NCBI GenBank assembly: GCA_910577945.1 | Contig: CAJTNI010000010.1 | Span: forward strand, 1 to 64,000 | From: an uncultured Christensenella sp. | GTDB taxonomy: Bacteria > Bacillota > Clostridia > Christensenellales > Pumilibacteraceae | DNA length: 64,000 nucleotides | Direction of reading: 5' to 3' | Shown here: positions 27,067 through 34,085 of the stretch, piece after piece | How positions within the stretch are numbered: the first letter of the stretch is position 1 | Layout: each line of letters starts with the position of its first letter | Notes under the pieces: generated by a model | Told to the model about the DNA's origin: nothing | The model's input: the letters and a program-made list of their open reading frames with translations, nothing else | The model's database searches: none | Program-made: the position numbers and the translations under genes

Positions 27067-28005
27067 CTAAAACATTCGTTTTCGTATCATTATTATCACG
27101 ACGGGCACGAGTATCGCCACGATTATGCCGAGTACAATCCAAAACCCGTACGGGTTTTCGGCGAGCGGCACGAGCACGTTCATGCCCCAAAGACTGCTTA
27201 TGAGCGTCGGTATCGTAAGCAAAATCGTAATCGCCGTAAGCAACTTCATCACTATGTTTTGGTTGTTTGAAATGACCGACGCGTAAGCGTCCATCGTGCC
27301 GCTCAAAACCTCGCGGTGTATGGACGCCATTTCTATCGCCTGCTTGTTCTCTATTACGACGTCGTCCAAAAGGTCGTTGTCGTCCTCGTAATGTTTGAGC
27401 GACGAGAGCTGGCGTATGCGGTTTATGACTATTTGATTGGCGTTGAGCGACGTGGAAAAATAAACGAGCGCTTTGTCGAGGTCCAAAAGCTTCAACAGCT
27501 CAGCGTTTTTGAGCGCGCGGTGCAGCGCTTGCTGTATGCGGCTCGCCGTCTTGTCTATAAGCTTTAAGTAGAACAAATACTTCGTCGCGTTGACGTACAA
27601 AATTTGATATATAAACCGCGTGCGCTTGTTTACGTCGAAAGCGCGCACGGCGTTGCTCGTGAAATCGCTGAGAACGGACGTTTCGCGCAGGCAAACCGTA
27701 ACGAAATAATCGTTGTTGAATATCATGGCGAGAGGCAGCGTCGAGTACACGTACGCGTCCTTTTCCTCGTTGATTACGGGAATGTCCACAAGTATGAGCG
27801 TAACGTCGTCGTCCACGTCGATACGCGCGCGCTCCTCCTCGTCGAGCGCGGCTTTGAGCATATCCTCGGGAATGCCCGTCTTGGAACGCACCTGCTCGAC
27901 TTCGAGGTCGGACGGGTTTTCGAGGTTAATCCACACGCCCGGCGAAATGGTATCGCACTCGACAAGCTCGCGTTTCCCGCTTTCCATTGTATAAATATTC
28001 AACAT
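27067..28005 (-). CDS. corA: CorA-family magnesium transporter
   Basis: 312 residues from the ATG at 28005. The start MLNIYTMESGKRELVE...GVWINLENPS matches the family. The frame is open to 28116 but has no start codon with a ribosome site there. The long N-terminal soluble domain is followed by two C-terminal helices, with the GMN selectivity motif at about 274-276 (SSLWGMNVLVPL). CorA pentamers conduct Mg2+ (also Co2+, Ni2+) across the membrane. No Shine-Dalgarno is visible, and a short leader ORF with an excellent one lies 52 bp upstream, so expression may be controlled through leader translation. Confidence 0.93.
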   Translation of the reverse strand: MLNIYTMESGKRELVECDTISPGVWINLENPSDLEVEQVRSKTGIPEDMLKAALDEEERARIDVDDDVTLILVDIPVINEEKDAYVYSTLPLAMIFNNDYFVTVCLRETSVLSDFTSNAVRAFDVNKRTRFIYQILYVNATKYLFYLKLIDKTASRIQQALHRALKNAELLKLLDLDKALVYFSTSLNANQIVINRIRQLSSLKHYEDDNDLLDDVVIENKQAIEMASIHREVLSGTMDAYASVISNNQNIVMKLLTAITILLTIPTLISSLWGMNVLVPLAENPYGFWIVLGIIVAILVPVVIIMIRKRMF

Positions 28006-28057
28006 AAACGCTTTTACAACGGGCCAACCGCGCCCGCCTGCTTTGAGCGAACGCGAA

Positions 28058-28090
28058 TTATTTTCTACAACTTCCGTCGGTACTGTCCAT
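28058..28090 (-). CDS. Ten-residue leader peptide upstream of corA
   Basis: The reading MDSTDGSCRK* starts at 28090, five bases after GGAGG, and directly follows a good promoter, so it should be the first thing translated on the corA transcript. The real corA ATG 52 bp later lacks such a site. Leader peptides controlling Mg2+ transporters are known in enterobacteria (mgtL, corL), but no sequence similarity is claimed. It could instead be an incidental ORF. Confidence 0.5.
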   Translation of the reverse strand: MDSTDGSCRK

Positions 28091-28106
28091 TGTGTCCTCC
28101 GCAAAG

Positions 28107-28135
28107 AGTATAGCACATAGCTTATGTACAGTCAA
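28107..28135 (-). promoter_or_regulatory. Promoter of the leader peptide-corA unit
   Basis: TTGACT (28130-28135), 17 bp, TATACT (28107-28112), then GGAGG and the leader ATG. Confidence 0.8.
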
Positions 28136-28157
28136 CCCATTAGCTGCATTTGCGCGC

Positions 28158-28186
28158 GAAAAAAGCCGCGGCACGCCGCGACTTTT
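28158..28186 (-). terminator. Terminator of the candidate small RNA
   Basis: Minus strand GTCGCGGC-GT-GCCGCGGC (28165-28182) followed by TTTTTT (28159-28164). Confidence 0.8.
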
Positions 28187-28258
28187 CTCAATAATGAGGG
28201 AAATGAATAGGTCTAAGCGAATTTGCCTGACCCGTGCGACGAATAAAAACGCCGTCGC
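28158..28258 (-). ncRNA. Candidate small RNA of about 100 nt between the XRE gene and corA
   Basis: A strong minus-strand promoter (28265-28293) should start transcription near 28258, and a rho-independent terminator ends it near 28160. The RNA would begin with a hairpin (TGCGACG...CGTCGCA, 28235-28259). An unpaired segment with CATTTCCCTC follows, able to pair with GAGGG-type ribosome sites, and then the terminator stem. It has no ATG, so it is probably non-coding. The operator within its promoter implies control by the neighbouring XRE repressor. Targets are unknown. Confidence 0.5.
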
Positions 28259-28264
28259 AGTTTT

Positions 28265-28293
28265 ATAATACAAGAAGTTTTCTTCTTTGTCAA
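28265..28293 (-). promoter_or_regulatory. Operator-bearing promoter of the candidate small RNA
   Basis: TTGACA (28288-28293), 17-bp spacer, TATTAT (28265-28270). The spacer holds the inverted repeat AAGAAG-TTTT-CTTCTT (28272-28287, plus strand), filling it almost exactly. That is a standard place for a repressor to block RNA polymerase. The site also lies near the expected start of the divergent XRE transcript (TATAAT on the plus strand at 28264-28269, poor -35), so autoregulation is likely. Confidence 0.75.
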
Positions 28294-28320
28294 GCATTGT
28301 AAGAAGAAATTTTCTAAAAT

Positions 28321-28527
28321 ATGGATATGATTGGGAACAGGATAAACGAATTGAGGAAGGAACGGGGGTTGTCGCAGCATGCGCTCGCCAAGCAGATAGG
28401 CGTGAGTCAAAAAGCGATAGACTATTGGGAGCGCAACGTCAACGAGCCGAAAGCGAGCTATATAATATTACTCGCCGACTACTTTGAAGTGACTGCCGAC
28501 TATTTGCTTTGTCGCACAGACGTGTAA
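28321..28527 (+). CDS. Small XRE-family DNA-binding protein
   Basis: 68 residues consisting of one helix-turn-helix domain (RINELRKERGLSQHALAKQIGVSQKAIDYWERNVNEPKASYIILLADYFEVTADYLL), as in phage-type and SinR/Xre repressors. It is one of few plus-strand genes here. The ribosome site is weak (AGAAG upstream); the start may be the ATG at 28321 or the one two codons later. Its upstream region carries the AAGAAG/CTTCTT repeat that overlaps a strong opposite promoter, so its immediate target is probably the small RNA transcript and itself. Confidence 0.88.
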   Translation: MDMIGNRINELRKERGLSQHALAKQIGVSQKAIDYWERNVNEPKASYIILLADYFEVTADYLLCRTDV

Positions 28528-28556
28528 AAACAGCCGCTTTCGCGGCTGTTTTGTCT
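28527..28556. terminator. Bidirectional terminator between the XRE gene and ypeB
   Basis: AAAACAGCCGC-TTTC-GCGGCTGTTTT (28527-28552) has U-runs on both strands. It ends the XRE transcript and, from the other side, the spoIIR-sleB-ypeB transcript. Confidence 0.88.
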
Positions 28557-28608
28557 TTGAGTTATTCGCGCCGTCGCTCGGCTTTTAACCGAGCCGCCGT
28601 AAATCGCG

Positions 28609-29724
28609 TTATTTGACCTGCATTTGCTTGCCGTTTTCGGCGCACACGTAAACGTAGTGAACGCCGTCGTCAAGCTCGATTCGATATTCGTAGCACACGC
28701 GCTCCTTACCGTTGACGGTGCGCACGACGAGCACGCCCTCGCCCGCGTTTGCGCCCGCCGCCTTGCGCGCTTCGCGCTCGCTCACCTTCGCCTTGGGCGC
28801 GCCGCTGTGGTCGCAGTCGCAACCGCCCGCGGAGAACGCCACCGCGTCGCCGCCGTACACCACCACGCTCGCCGCATCGTCGCACGCCAGCGCGCCGTCG
28901 ATATTGCGGCACATGACGACGGCAATCGACTTATCCATAACCTCGCTGTGGCGCACTACCAAATCGGAATACCCGCACGCGGCGGCGGTTTGCTGCGCGA
29001 TTTCCTGCGCGCGCTCGACGCTCACGTTTTCCTTCGGCTCGCCGCGCAGGAACGAATATTCGATTATCTTACCGTTGCAAACGAGCGCGTAGCCCGTAAG
29101 CCCCTTGCGTTCGATATAGAACTCCATATGCCCGCCCCACGCGCCGACGTACCGCACGTCGTCGGCGTCGAGCACCTCGGACACCATGCTTTCCGCCTCC
29201 GCCTTTTGCTCGTCCGTAGGCGGCGTCATATCCTCCTCGAATTCGCCGCCTATCAGCTCGCCGTCGTAGTCGAAGGGTGCGCCGTTCGATACGCTCGCCA
29301 AGAACTTGACAGAATACGCGTAGAGCATATCCGCCTTTTTGACGGCGTCGAGCGGGTCGTAGCTGTGCAGCACTATCGCCACGTCGTTGAGGAACGCCTC
29401 TTTGGGACGATTCGCGACCCAATCCCCGCCCACGCATTCGAGCGCTGTTTCGGCGCGCACGGCGTGCACGAGCGCGGTCTTGATTATTTCCTCGGCGGGG
29501 TCCGCCTCGTTGACCAGCCGCATGGACGACAGCGAGCTTTTGAGACTGCCCGCGGCGTCCATTAAAAGATGCGCGGCGTACTGCCTGCCGTCGTCGGGCT
29601 CGCGGTGATTGCGCACGGCAAGCACGAGCCCCGACACCACGCCGCCCATCATTATAAGCAGCGTCGTAACTATCGCCGCGATTATTACCGCAAAGCTTCG
29701 TTTTTCGTTAAGTTTGTTTACCAT
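28609..29724 (-). CDS. ypeB: Germination protein YpeB-like
   Basis: 371 residues. One N-terminal membrane helix (SFAVIIAAIVTTLLIMMGGVVSGLVLAV) is followed by a large soluble part with PepSY-like segments and a C-terminus typical of PepSY domains (YRIELDDGVHYVYVCAENGKQMQ). Directly downstream of sleB (51-bp gap) it fits YpeB, which is needed for SleB to be placed and kept inactive in the dormant spore; YpeB is somewhat longer (about 450) in Bacillus. The assignment leans on the sleB context. AGAGGAT precedes the ATG. Confidence 0.8.
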   Translation of the reverse strand: MVNKLNEKRSFAVIIAAIVTTLLIMMGGVVSGLVLAVRNHREPDDGRQYAAHLLMDAAGSLKSSLSSMRLVNEADPAEEIIKTALVHAVRAETALECVGGDWVANRPKEAFLNDVAIVLHSYDPLDAVKKADMLYAYSVKFLASVSNGAPFDYDGELIGGEFEEDMTPPTDEQKAEAESMVSEVLDADDVRYVGAWGGHMEFYIERKGLTGYALVCNGKIIEYSFLRGEPKENVSVERAQEIAQQTAAACGYSDLVVRHSEVMDKSIAVVMCRNIDGALACDDAASVVVYGGDAVAFSAGGCDCDHSGAPKAKVSEREARKAAGANAGEGVLVVRTVNGKERVCYEYRIELDDGVHYVYVCAENGKQMQVK

Positions 29725-29775
29725 AATATCCTCTGTTAAATTAGTAATTTGTAGATTACTCGACGACCGTATCGC

Positions 29776-30915
29776 TTACAGCGCGAAATTGTGTCTGCCG
29801 ATTTTGATATGCACCGTCAACGACCAAATCCAGCTCGACGTAGCGGTCGCGGGATTGTAGTAGTACAAGCAGCCCCCCGTCGGGTCCCAGCCGCCCAAAG
29901 CGTCGCGCGCGGCGTTGTAAGCGGTCTGATTGGGCGTCAGGTTTATCTGCCCGTCGTTGACGGCGGTAAACGCGTTCTTTTGATAGATAACGCCGTAAAT
30001 GGTGTTGGGGAACTTGGACGAGCGCACGCGGTTGAGCACTACCGCCGCCACCGCGACCTGACCGTTGTACGGCTCGCCGCGCGACTCGCCGTAGACGCAC
30101 CGCGCCAAGAGATTGAGGTCGCTCTCGCTGATATTGCCGCCGACCGTGCCGCTGCCGTTCCCGCCGCTCGACCCGCCCGAAGTTAGCGTAATGCCGAGCT
30201 TGCGCTCGGTCGCGCCGCCGACCACGCCGTCCACGGTAAGCCCCGCGTCCGACTGAAAGCTCATGACCGCGCACATGGTGCGCCTGCCCCACACGCCGTC
30301 AACGGCGGAGGTAAAATACCCCTGCGATTTGAGCGCGTTTTGCACGGCTTTTACGTTCGCCGTCGTCTTGCCCTTGCTTATGCCGCCCGAACGCGCCGTA
30401 GAGCTGAGCGTAATGCCGAGCTTGCGCGCCGTGCCGCCGCCGACTACGCCGTCCACGGCAAGCCCGCCGTCCGATTGATATTTAAGCACCGCCGCGAGCG
30501 TCTTGTTGCCCCAAGCGCCGTCCACGGTCGACTTGTAGTAGCCGTACGTTCTGAGCCGCGCCTGCACCGCCGCCACGTTTGCGTCGGTCTTGCCCAGGCT
30601 TATGCCGCCGTTTATCGGCAAACGAATGCCGAGCTTGCCCGCCGTCGCCGAGCCGACCATGCCGTCCGCTTTCAGCCCGTAATCGGACTGAAAGCGCTTG
30701 ACCGCCGCCGTCGTGCGACTGCCCCATGCGCCGTCCACGGTCGACGTGTAATAACCGAGCGTGGATAGCCGCGCTTGCACCGCCGCGACCGAACCGTAGG
30801 TATTGCCGCCTACAATGCTCGCGCTCGCCACGGTAATGCCCATAAGCGTGGAAATGATTATCATCAGCACCGCTGCGATTACGGGCAGGTTTACGCGCTT
30901 TAACGATTTTGTCAT
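29776..30915 (-). CDS. sleB: Spore cortex-lytic enzyme SleB with three peptidoglycan-binding repeats
   Basis: 379 residues: a signal/anchor helix (NLPVIAAVLMIIISTLMGITVASA), three PG_binding_1 repeats (each VAAVQARLxTLGYYxSTVDGAWGxxTxxAV...FQ...GL..DG.VG) over about 40-250, a Gly/Ser linker, and a C-terminal Hydrolase_2 lytic transglycosylase domain (about 258-379) with LARCVYGESRGEPYNGQVAVAAVVLNRV carrying the catalytic Glu. SleB cuts muramic-lactam cortex peptidoglycan during germination. Bacillus SleB has one binding repeat, so three is unusual. It sits 27 bp after spoIIR with its own AAGGGAT site. Confidence 0.93.
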   Translation of the reverse strand: MTKSLKRVNLPVIAAVLMIIISTLMGITVASASIVGGNTYGSVAAVQARLSTLGYYTSTVDGAWGSRTTAAVKRFQSDYGLKADGMVGSATAGKLGIRLPINGGISLGKTDANVAAVQARLRTYGYYKSTVDGAWGNKTLAAVLKYQSDGGLAVDGVVGGGTARKLGITLSSTARSGGISKGKTTANVKAVQNALKSQGYFTSAVDGVWGRRTMCAVMSFQSDAGLTVDGVVGGATERKLGITLTSGGSSGGNGSGTVGGNISESDLNLLARCVYGESRGEPYNGQVAVAAVVLNRVRSSKFPNTIYGVIYQKNAFTAVNDGQINLTPNQTAYNAARDALGGWDPTGGCLYYYNPATATSSWIWSLTVHIKIGRHNFAL

Positions 30916-30942
30916 GTGTGATATCCCTTTGTGTCAGTAATT

Positions 30943-31473
30943 TTACGTCGAACCGAAAAGCTCCGCAAAGAACGATTTGTACTTGAATCCCTCGCCGTAG
31001 CACAGCGGCGGATATATCACGCACCACCAATTATCGCCTTCCGCCGCGCCCAGCTCGATTATCAACGCATCGTAATAGCCCTCGGGCACGACCGCGTCCT
31101 CGTACTTGCGCGACGGAAAATATTCGTTGGTGAGCCGCGCCGCCGCGCCATAGTCGAAACCGTTTTCGCGCAGCACTTTATCCGCCAGCTCGGTAAGCTC
31201 GTTCAGCCTCGTCTCGATATCGGCGTACGCCTCGTCGAACGTGGACTTGTGCACGTTTGCGCAAACGTATTCGTTAACCGCGTCGCGAACTTTAAGTTTG
31301 ACCGATTGGTCGGTTTGCGAATTGGAATTTGCGCGTATATGCAGCCTAAGCAGCTCGCCGTCGTATTTATTATTGTCAATACAACCGCAAAATATAGACG
31401 GTATGCAAAAAAATATCATGCCCGACAGCAACACGCATACAAGTTTTTTGACTACACAACGTAAATTTTTCAT
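30943..31473 (-). CDS. spoIIR: Stage II sporulation protein R
   Basis: 176 residues from the ATG at 31473 (MKNLRCVVKKLVCVLLSG), with a signal peptide, then the family signature LRLHIRANSNSQTDQSVKLKVRDAVNEYV and the C-terminal WWCVIYPPLCYGEGFKYKSFF. SpoIIR is made in the forespore under sigma-F, secreted into the intermembrane space, and triggers SpoIIGA to process pro-sigma-E in the mother cell. Normal size. No Shine-Dalgarno is visible, and a sigma-F-like promoter ends 6 bp before the ATG. Linkage to sleB-ypeB puts a signalling gene and germination genes in one transcript. Confidence 0.95.
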   Translation of the reverse strand: MKNLRCVVKKLVCVLLSGMIFFCIPSIFCGCIDNNKYDGELLRLHIRANSNSQTDQSVKLKVRDAVNEYVCANVHKSTFDEAYADIETRLNELTELADKVLRENGFDYGAAARLTNEYFPSRKYEDAVVPEGYYDALIIELGAAEGDNWWCVIYPPLCYGEGFKYKSFFAELFGST

Positions 31474-31479
31474 ATACGC

Positions 31480-31510
31480 GATTATTGCCGCAAAACAAAT
31501 ATATATACGC
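31480..31510 (-). promoter_or_regulatory. Sigma-F/G-like promoter of spoIIR
   Basis: GCGTA (31506-31510), 16-bp spacer, GGCAATAATC (31480-31489). The -10 fits the forespore consensus GGnnAnAnT; the -35 has one mismatch to GywTA. spoIIR is sigma-F-dependent in Bacillus, which supports the call. Confidence 0.45.
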
Positions 31511-31518
31511 TCCGCCGT

Positions 31519-31557
31519 AAAAAACGCCGCCGCCGCGCACAAGGCGCGACGACGGCG
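31519..31557 (-). terminator. Terminator after the 31620-33350 lipoprotein gene
   Basis: Minus strand CGCCGTCGTCGCGC...GCGCGGCGGCGGCG (31525-31556), a stem of about 14 bp with G-U pairs, followed by TTTTTT. It insulates spoIIR from the upstream lipoprotein gene. Confidence 0.92.
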
Positions 31558-31619
31558 TGTCGGAGATAGCTTTTATATTCGATGCCTTCGGGAGCGGAAC
31601 GCCCGAACGCCGCGGCGCG

Positions 31620-33350
31620 TCAATCGACGATAAAGAAATCGACGGTAGCTTCGCCGCACACGACCGAAATCACAATGCGGTATCTGCCCGTCCTCTTGCA
31701 TTCGAAATTGTTTTTGCCGTCAACAACCATGAAGTCGTTCCCGTCGCCCGCAGTGCCTATGCAATCCGTGCCGACCCATTCGCCGTACTCGCCGCTGTCC
31801 TCGCCCCACCAAGTGAAGCCAAACTCGTTTTTGGACGGCTTGCCCTCGGTGCACGTAAGCGTAAGCGTAAGCTCGACCTTGCCGTCCTTCGACGGGTACC
31901 TTTCGGACGCGCTCCACTTGGAATCGCCGTTGTACGCAGGACCTTTGATAATCAGCTCGTACTCGGCGACAGCTTCCGAATACCCGACGAAATCGACGAC
32001 GGGCGTGCCGCCGTTGAAATCAATGGTAATCGAATAATAGCCCGCGACCTCGCACACGAAATTATTTTCAAACGCGCCTACCGTCGCATTGAAATTTTTG
32101 TCCGTAGCTTCGCCCTTCATGGCGTTCGTGATGAGCGCGCCGGGATTGTCGAACGACCCGACCTCGCTCTCGTCTACGCCCGGGTCGTAGTAAATAAAGC
32201 AGAATTGGTCGTCCTTATCGAAATGCGCGCTCAGCTTGACGATGCCGTCGGCGGCGGTGTAGCGCGCGCTCGGCTTCCAGCCGTCGGCGTCGCATTTCAT
32301 AAACACGTCGTAAACGATGGGCAGCTCTTGCACAACGTCGCCGTTGCGCGTCCATATAACCTTGTCGCCGAGCGGCGATTCCGCGTCGCATACGAGCGTG
32401 AGCGTGTAGTTGCCCGACTCCTTAACCTCGATATTGTCCAGCCGCTTGGCAAAGTACGTTTTGCCGTCCGCCTCGGGCGAAACCACCGTCTCGAACTTGT
32501 GCGCGCGCCCGTACCAACTGCTTGCGACTATCTGGAACATATCGCCTTTGGCAAGGTCGAGCGTAATGGAATACTCGCCCGTCTTGCCCTCCGTCGCTTT
32601 GAGCTTGTGCGCGTCCGTCAACGCCCTGCCGAACGCCGAGCTTTTGAGCGGCTGAGTAATGCCGCCGCCCGCTATGTACCATTCCGTGCCCGCCGTATAC
32701 CCGCTCTCGAACTTGTCCGAATACGACACCGCCACAGTGCCCTTGTTGTCGTCGTACACGAACGAGTACGTGCCGCGCTTGCCTATCTTGATATTCGAGC
32801 TCGGCACGATTATAAGATTGTCTGTCGAATTGTCCTTGTCCACGCTGTCCGAATTGATATTTATCCGACCGAGCCCCATATGCTCCTTACCGTCGTCGCC
32901 TATCGTCTTTTCGAAATTGTAAAACATGAACTCGTCGCCCTCGACAAATTCGTGCTCGTAATTGTATCGGTCCGACGCGGCGTCGTAGGTCATCGTGTAT
33001 TCGGGCGCAGTGAAATGCTCCCAGCCCGTAACGTAACTGCCCTTGACGCGAATTTCCAGCGCCTTTTCGAACGCCGCGTAAATTTTAACGTCCGTTGTGA
33101 CAGCGCCGTCGAACGCGTACGCCTCGTCGCAATCGGCGGAGGTATACCAGCCCTTAAACACGTATCCGTCCTTGACGGGTCGCCACGCCTCGGCGCTGCC
33201 GCCGTCGGAAACCTTGACCGTTTGCAGCACCTCGTCGCCGTATACGAACGTCACGGTGCGCTCGACGTCGCCCTTTCCGCACCCGATTGCCGCCAAGCCC
33301 GCCGTCGCGATTACCGTCGCCGCCACCGCCAGCCTCGTCATCTTACCCAT
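31620..33350 (-). CDS. Surface lipoprotein with repeat domain and beta-sandwich modules
   Basis: 576 residues. A lipoprotein signal (cysteine in LAAIGC) is followed by an InlB/Flg_new-type repeat (GYVFKGWYTSADCDEAYAFDGAVTTDVKIYAAF, about 60-95). Then come several beta-rich modules with patterns such as RVKGSYVTGWEH, YSITLDLAKGDMFQIVA and YELIIKGPAYNGDSKW. These resemble SusE/SusF or starch-binding-type modules, so glycan binding at the cell surface is plausible but unproven. AAGGAG precedes the ATG. It is monocistronic with its own terminator, and its promoter carries a perfect palindrome. Confidence 0.75.
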   Translation of the reverse strand: MGKMTRLAVAATVIATAGLAAIGCGKGDVERTVTFVYGDEVLQTVKVSDGGSAEAWRPVKDGYVFKGWYTSADCDEAYAFDGAVTTDVKIYAAFEKALEIRVKGSYVTGWEHFTAPEYTMTYDAASDRYNYEHEFVEGDEFMFYNFEKTIGDDGKEHMGLGRININSDSVDKDNSTDNLIIVPSSNIKIGKRGTYSFVYDDNKGTVAVSYSDKFESGYTAGTEWYIAGGGITQPLKSSAFGRALTDAHKLKATEGKTGEYSITLDLAKGDMFQIVASSWYGRAHKFETVVSPEADGKTYFAKRLDNIEVKESGNYTLTLVCDAESPLGDKVIWTRNGDVVQELPIVYDVFMKCDADGWKPSARYTAADGIVKLSAHFDKDDQFCFIYYDPGVDESEVGSFDNPGALITNAMKGEATDKNFNATVGAFENNFVCEVAGYYSITIDFNGGTPVVDFVGYSEAVAEYELIIKGPAYNGDSKWSASERYPSKDGKVELTLTLTCTEGKPSKNEFGFTWWGEDSGEYGEWVGTDCIGTAGDGNDFMVVDGKNNFECKRTGRYRIVISVVCGEATVDFFIVD

Positions 33351-33392
33351 GATTTTCTCCTTAGTTTAAATTGCTTAAATTATTTATGTATT

Positions 33393-33414
33393 ATTACTTA
33401 AACATTTAAGTAAT
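33393..33414. promoter_or_regulatory. Perfect 22-bp palindrome at the lipoprotein gene start site
   Basis: ATTACTTAAA-CA-TTTAAGTAAT lies at the predicted start of transcription from the promoter at 33418-33446. Its TTACTTAAAC core is shared with the operator-like site at 13991-14022 before the XRE-cupin gene, suggesting binding by the same or a related XRE-family regulator. Confidence 0.6.
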
Positions 33415-33417
33415 TTT

Positions 33418-33446
33418 ATTTTAAACCCGATTTAAGCGTTTGTCAA
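33418..33446 (-). promoter_or_regulatory. Promoter of the 31620-33350 lipoprotein gene
   Basis: TTGACA (33441-33446), 17 bp, TAAAAT (33418-33423), immediately followed by the palindrome. Confidence 0.8.
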
Positions 33447-33549
33447 TACTTTTCGGAAAATTTTTTCGATAATTTTTTTGCGCGAAAATAACGGCGACCG
33501 CACGCCGTTTATACGCACCGCGCGGCGGCACGGCGAATATACCGATAGC

Positions 33550-34050
33550 ATGAACATATACGAATACGACCGCGCGGCGGCTGCGGCGTACGCGCGAAAA
33601 TGGGCGTACGGGCGCAACCCCGCATACTACGATTTCAACGATATCGGCGGCGACTGCACAAACTTCGCGTCGCAGTGCGTGTACGCGGGCTGCGGCGTCA
33701 TGAACTACACGCCCGTATTCGGGTGGTTTTACATATCTACGAACAACCGCACGCCGTCCTGGACGGGCGTGGAGTTTTTGTACAAATTTTTGACGGGCAA
33801 CGAGGGCGTCGGACCGTTCGCCGAAATAATCGACCCGCTCGACGCACAGGTCGGCGATATAATTCAGTTGGGCGACCGCGCGGGCAAATTCTTTCACTCG
33901 CCCGTCGTGGTGGACGCGCCGCGCGGCGGCGCGCGCAGGCTGTCGCAAATACTGATTGCCGCACACACCTACGACGCGCTCGACAAGCCGATTAGCTCGT
34001 ACAACGCCTACAAGCTGCGCGCATTACACATTAAGGGATATAGGAAATAA
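33550..34050 (+). CDS. Amidase_6 (putative amidase) domain protein
   Basis: 166 residues from the ATG at 33550. The motif YDRAAAAAYARKWAYGRNPAYYDFNDIGGDCTNFASQCVYAGCGVMN, with catalytic Cys in GGDCTNFASQ, is diagnostic of the Amidase_6 family; the downstream FFHSPVVVD supplies a candidate His. These cysteine-type amidases are often found in sporulating Firmicutes and may act on peptidoglycan or small amides. No signal peptide is seen, so this copy may act inside the cell or forespore. The ribosome site is weak. Confidence 0.88.
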   Translation: MNIYEYDRAAAAAYARKWAYGRNPAYYDFNDIGGDCTNFASQCVYAGCGVMNYTPVFGWFYISTNNRTPSWTGVEFLYKFLTGNEGVGPFAEIIDPLDAQVGDIIQLGDRAGKFFHSPVVVDAPRGGARRLSQILIAAHTYDALDKPISSYNAYKLRALHIKGYRK

Positions 34051-34085
34051 TGCCCGCGTATAGTTTTATGTTATGATAAATCAGT

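Noticed and set aside
28006-28116. N-terminal extension of CorA
   Set aside because: The upstream codons cover the promoter and leader peptide region and have no start codon with a ribosome site. The family start pattern fits the ATG at 28005.
28091-28297. 79-codon minus-strand ORF ending in the leader peptide codons
   Set aside because: It would cross the small-RNA terminator and the corA promoter and has no start signal. Only its last ten codons have a ribosome site.
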